Shown piece after piece: positions 14,473-15,173 of a DNA stretch of 15,173 nucleotides. The stretch covers positions 1 to 15,173 of the forward strand of contig JALOOK010000025.1 of NCBI GenBank assembly GCA_025454445.1, read 5' to 3'. The notes beneath the pieces were generated by a model. The model worked only from the letters and a program-made list of their open reading frames with translations, did no database searches and was not told the origin of the DNA. How positions within the stretch are numbered: position 1 is the stretch's first letter; the number at the start of each line of letters is the position of its first letter. Source of the stretch: Oscillatoria sp. Prado101. GTDB taxonomy: Bacteria > Cyanobacteriota > Cyanobacteriia > Cyanobacteriales > Oscillatoriaceae. The translations under genes were made by a program, and so were the position numbers.

Positions 14473-14973
14473 TTACTTCCGAGAGTTGTTAGCACCCGAT
14501 CGGGCTTTGGAGCGCTGCTGCTGGTAGAAGTCCAGAACTTTTTGGACGTAAGAGGCGATCCCCTGGCTGCTGTACTGGGTGGGATCGCCGGTCATCCACC
14601 AGGCGGCGGAGCGGCGCACCGCCAGAGACTCGTTGCTGCCGCTGGCTTTATACTCGTCAGTGAGGACATCGCGCATCACGCACACCAGAATCTTCCGCGC
14701 CGTCACTGGACTGGATTCAAATTGTGCCGGTGTCAGTTCCTTGCCGGTGCAAAGTCTCGACCAGCGGGGGATGTTCTCCGGTTTGATTTGCCAGTCGCTG
14801 TAAAGTCCATCGTTTTCGGTGCCAGTATCTGGCGCAGCCAGCCGCAGCGCCTCCACCAGCGCCCGAGCTTGGGCGTCCAACTCGGCGTCCGAAACTTGGG
14901 CGCGAACCGGCACCGCCAAAAGCCCCACTGCGATCGAAATGCCCAGCAACAATTGCGTGATTTGGTTTCTCAT
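14473..14973 (-). CDS. Small exported protein of unknown function
   Basis: A 166-residue protein that I do not recognise. MRNQITQLLLGISIAVGLLAVPVRA is a clear signal peptide with cleavage expected after VRA (residue 25), so the mature 141-residue protein is periplasmic or secreted. The mature part has two cysteines (C75 and C98) that could form a disulfide. Its middle (WSRLCTGKELTPAQFE through ILVCVMRDVL) is helix-prone, it contains RRSAAWWMTGDPTQY near 120-134, and the tail is basic. The longer start at 15000 is disfavoured because AGGGGAAAGG lies just before the ATG at 14973 and the predicted transcription start is near 14999. It is probably a cyanobacterial lineage-specific protein. Confidence 0.75.
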   Translation of the reverse strand: MRNQITQLLLGISIAVGLLAVPVRAQVSDAELDAQARALVEALRLAAPDTGTENDGLYSDWQIKPENIPRWSRLCTGKELTPAQFESSPVTARKILVCVMRDVLTDEYKASGSNESLAVRRSAAWWMTGDPTQYSSQGIASYVQKVLDFYQQQRSKARSGANNSRK

Positions 14974-15005
14974 GCCTTTCCCCTGATTTTTTCTAAGCAT
15001 TATTA

Positions 15006-15034
15006 CTTATATATTACAGGGCGTCTCGGCGCAA
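15006..15034 (-). promoter_or_regulatory. Possible promoter of the exported protein gene
   Basis: On the minus strand TATAAG (15006-15011) follows TTGCGC (15029-15034) after 17 bp. The -10 is good and the -35 is weak. The start would be near 14999, consistent with translation from the ATG at 14973. Confidence 0.4.
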
Positions 15035-15068
15035 CCTCTCACACATAGATTGGCTACAGGCGAGATCG

Positions 15069-15168
15069 GGACTTACGCACCATAATCAAAGAAACCGGGT
15101 TTCTGGTTGTGGAACTAGGGCGCTCAAGTCAAGAGGCAGGGTAGGAAACCCGGTTTCTGCGTAAGTCC
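15069..15168. repeat. 100-bp MITE-like element of a second type
   Basis: GGACTTACGCA (15069-15079) and TGCGTAAGTCC (15158-15168) are perfect 11-bp terminal inverted repeats. Just inside each end is a copy of the 15-bp core: AGAAACCGGGTTTCT (15090-15104) and GGAAACCCGGTTTCT (15144-15158). There is no coding capacity. The termini differ completely from those of the 95-bp elements, so it is a different element carrying the same core. Confidence 0.7.
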
Positions 15169-15173
15169 TGTAC

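Noticed and set aside
14359..15048. Plus-strand open frame of 229 codons
   Set aside because: It overlaps almost all of the minus-strand exported-protein gene, which has a signal peptide, ribosome-binding site and promoter. The plus-strand translation shows no domain or sensible N-terminus.
11567..15168. CRISPR array suggested by repeated AGAAACCSGGTTTCT
   Set aside because: The copies are irregularly spaced, often occur as inverted pairs, and have no uniform spacers or cas genes.

Overview
The window looks like chromosomal DNA of a filamentous cyanobacterium, probably of the Oscillatoria/Microcoleus/Coleofasciculus type. The evidence is indirect. There are two KGK-family proteins (a cyanobacterial family), a very large Ser/Thr kinase / AAA ATPase / GAF / histidine kinase fusion of a kind typical of these organisms, one perfect HIP1 octamer (2936-2943), and dense interspersed palindromic repeats built on AGAAACCSGGTTTCT and on short GGGGCAT units. 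The genus cannot be fixed from sequence alone.

All eight genes I accept lie on the minus strand, so transcription runs from high to low coordinates. In that order they are: a small exported protein of unknown function (14473-14973); the 1879-residue trifunctional kinase (8221-13860); an AI-2E family membrane protein (6940-8046); a NOL1/NOP2/Sun-type RNA cytosine-C5 methyltransferase (5855-6805); an exported alkaline phosphatase (4271-5368); a dynamin-like GTPase (1355-3796); and two KGK paralogues (724-1128 and 27-413). Gaps of roughly 130-610 bp separate them, several have their own promoter-like sequence, and nothing suggests one operon. I see no shared pathway, only a run of singly expressed housekeeping, signalling and envelope genes.

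The most unusual content is repeat-driven. (i) The KGK pair sits in a tandem duplication whose promoter and 3' ends are nearly identical while the coding cores have diverged strongly. (ii) A MITE-like element of about 95 bp occurs three times between genes, and its hairpin core also occurs in frame inside the kinase gene. (iii) A second 100-bp element with different terminal repeats carries the same 15-bp core. (iv) A 34-bp repeat supplies the stop codon of two unrelated genes. (v) A short-sequence repeat array enlarges the ATPase domain of the histidine kinase. (vi) A 25-bp copy of the dynamin gene start lies 228 bp upstream of the real one.

I found no CRISPR array, tRNA, rRNA, transposase or toxin-antitoxin module, and no convincing new multi-gene system. 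Several start codons are placed downstream of the longest open frame because ribosome-binding sites, promoters or homology favour the internal ATG. Those choices are explained in each entry.
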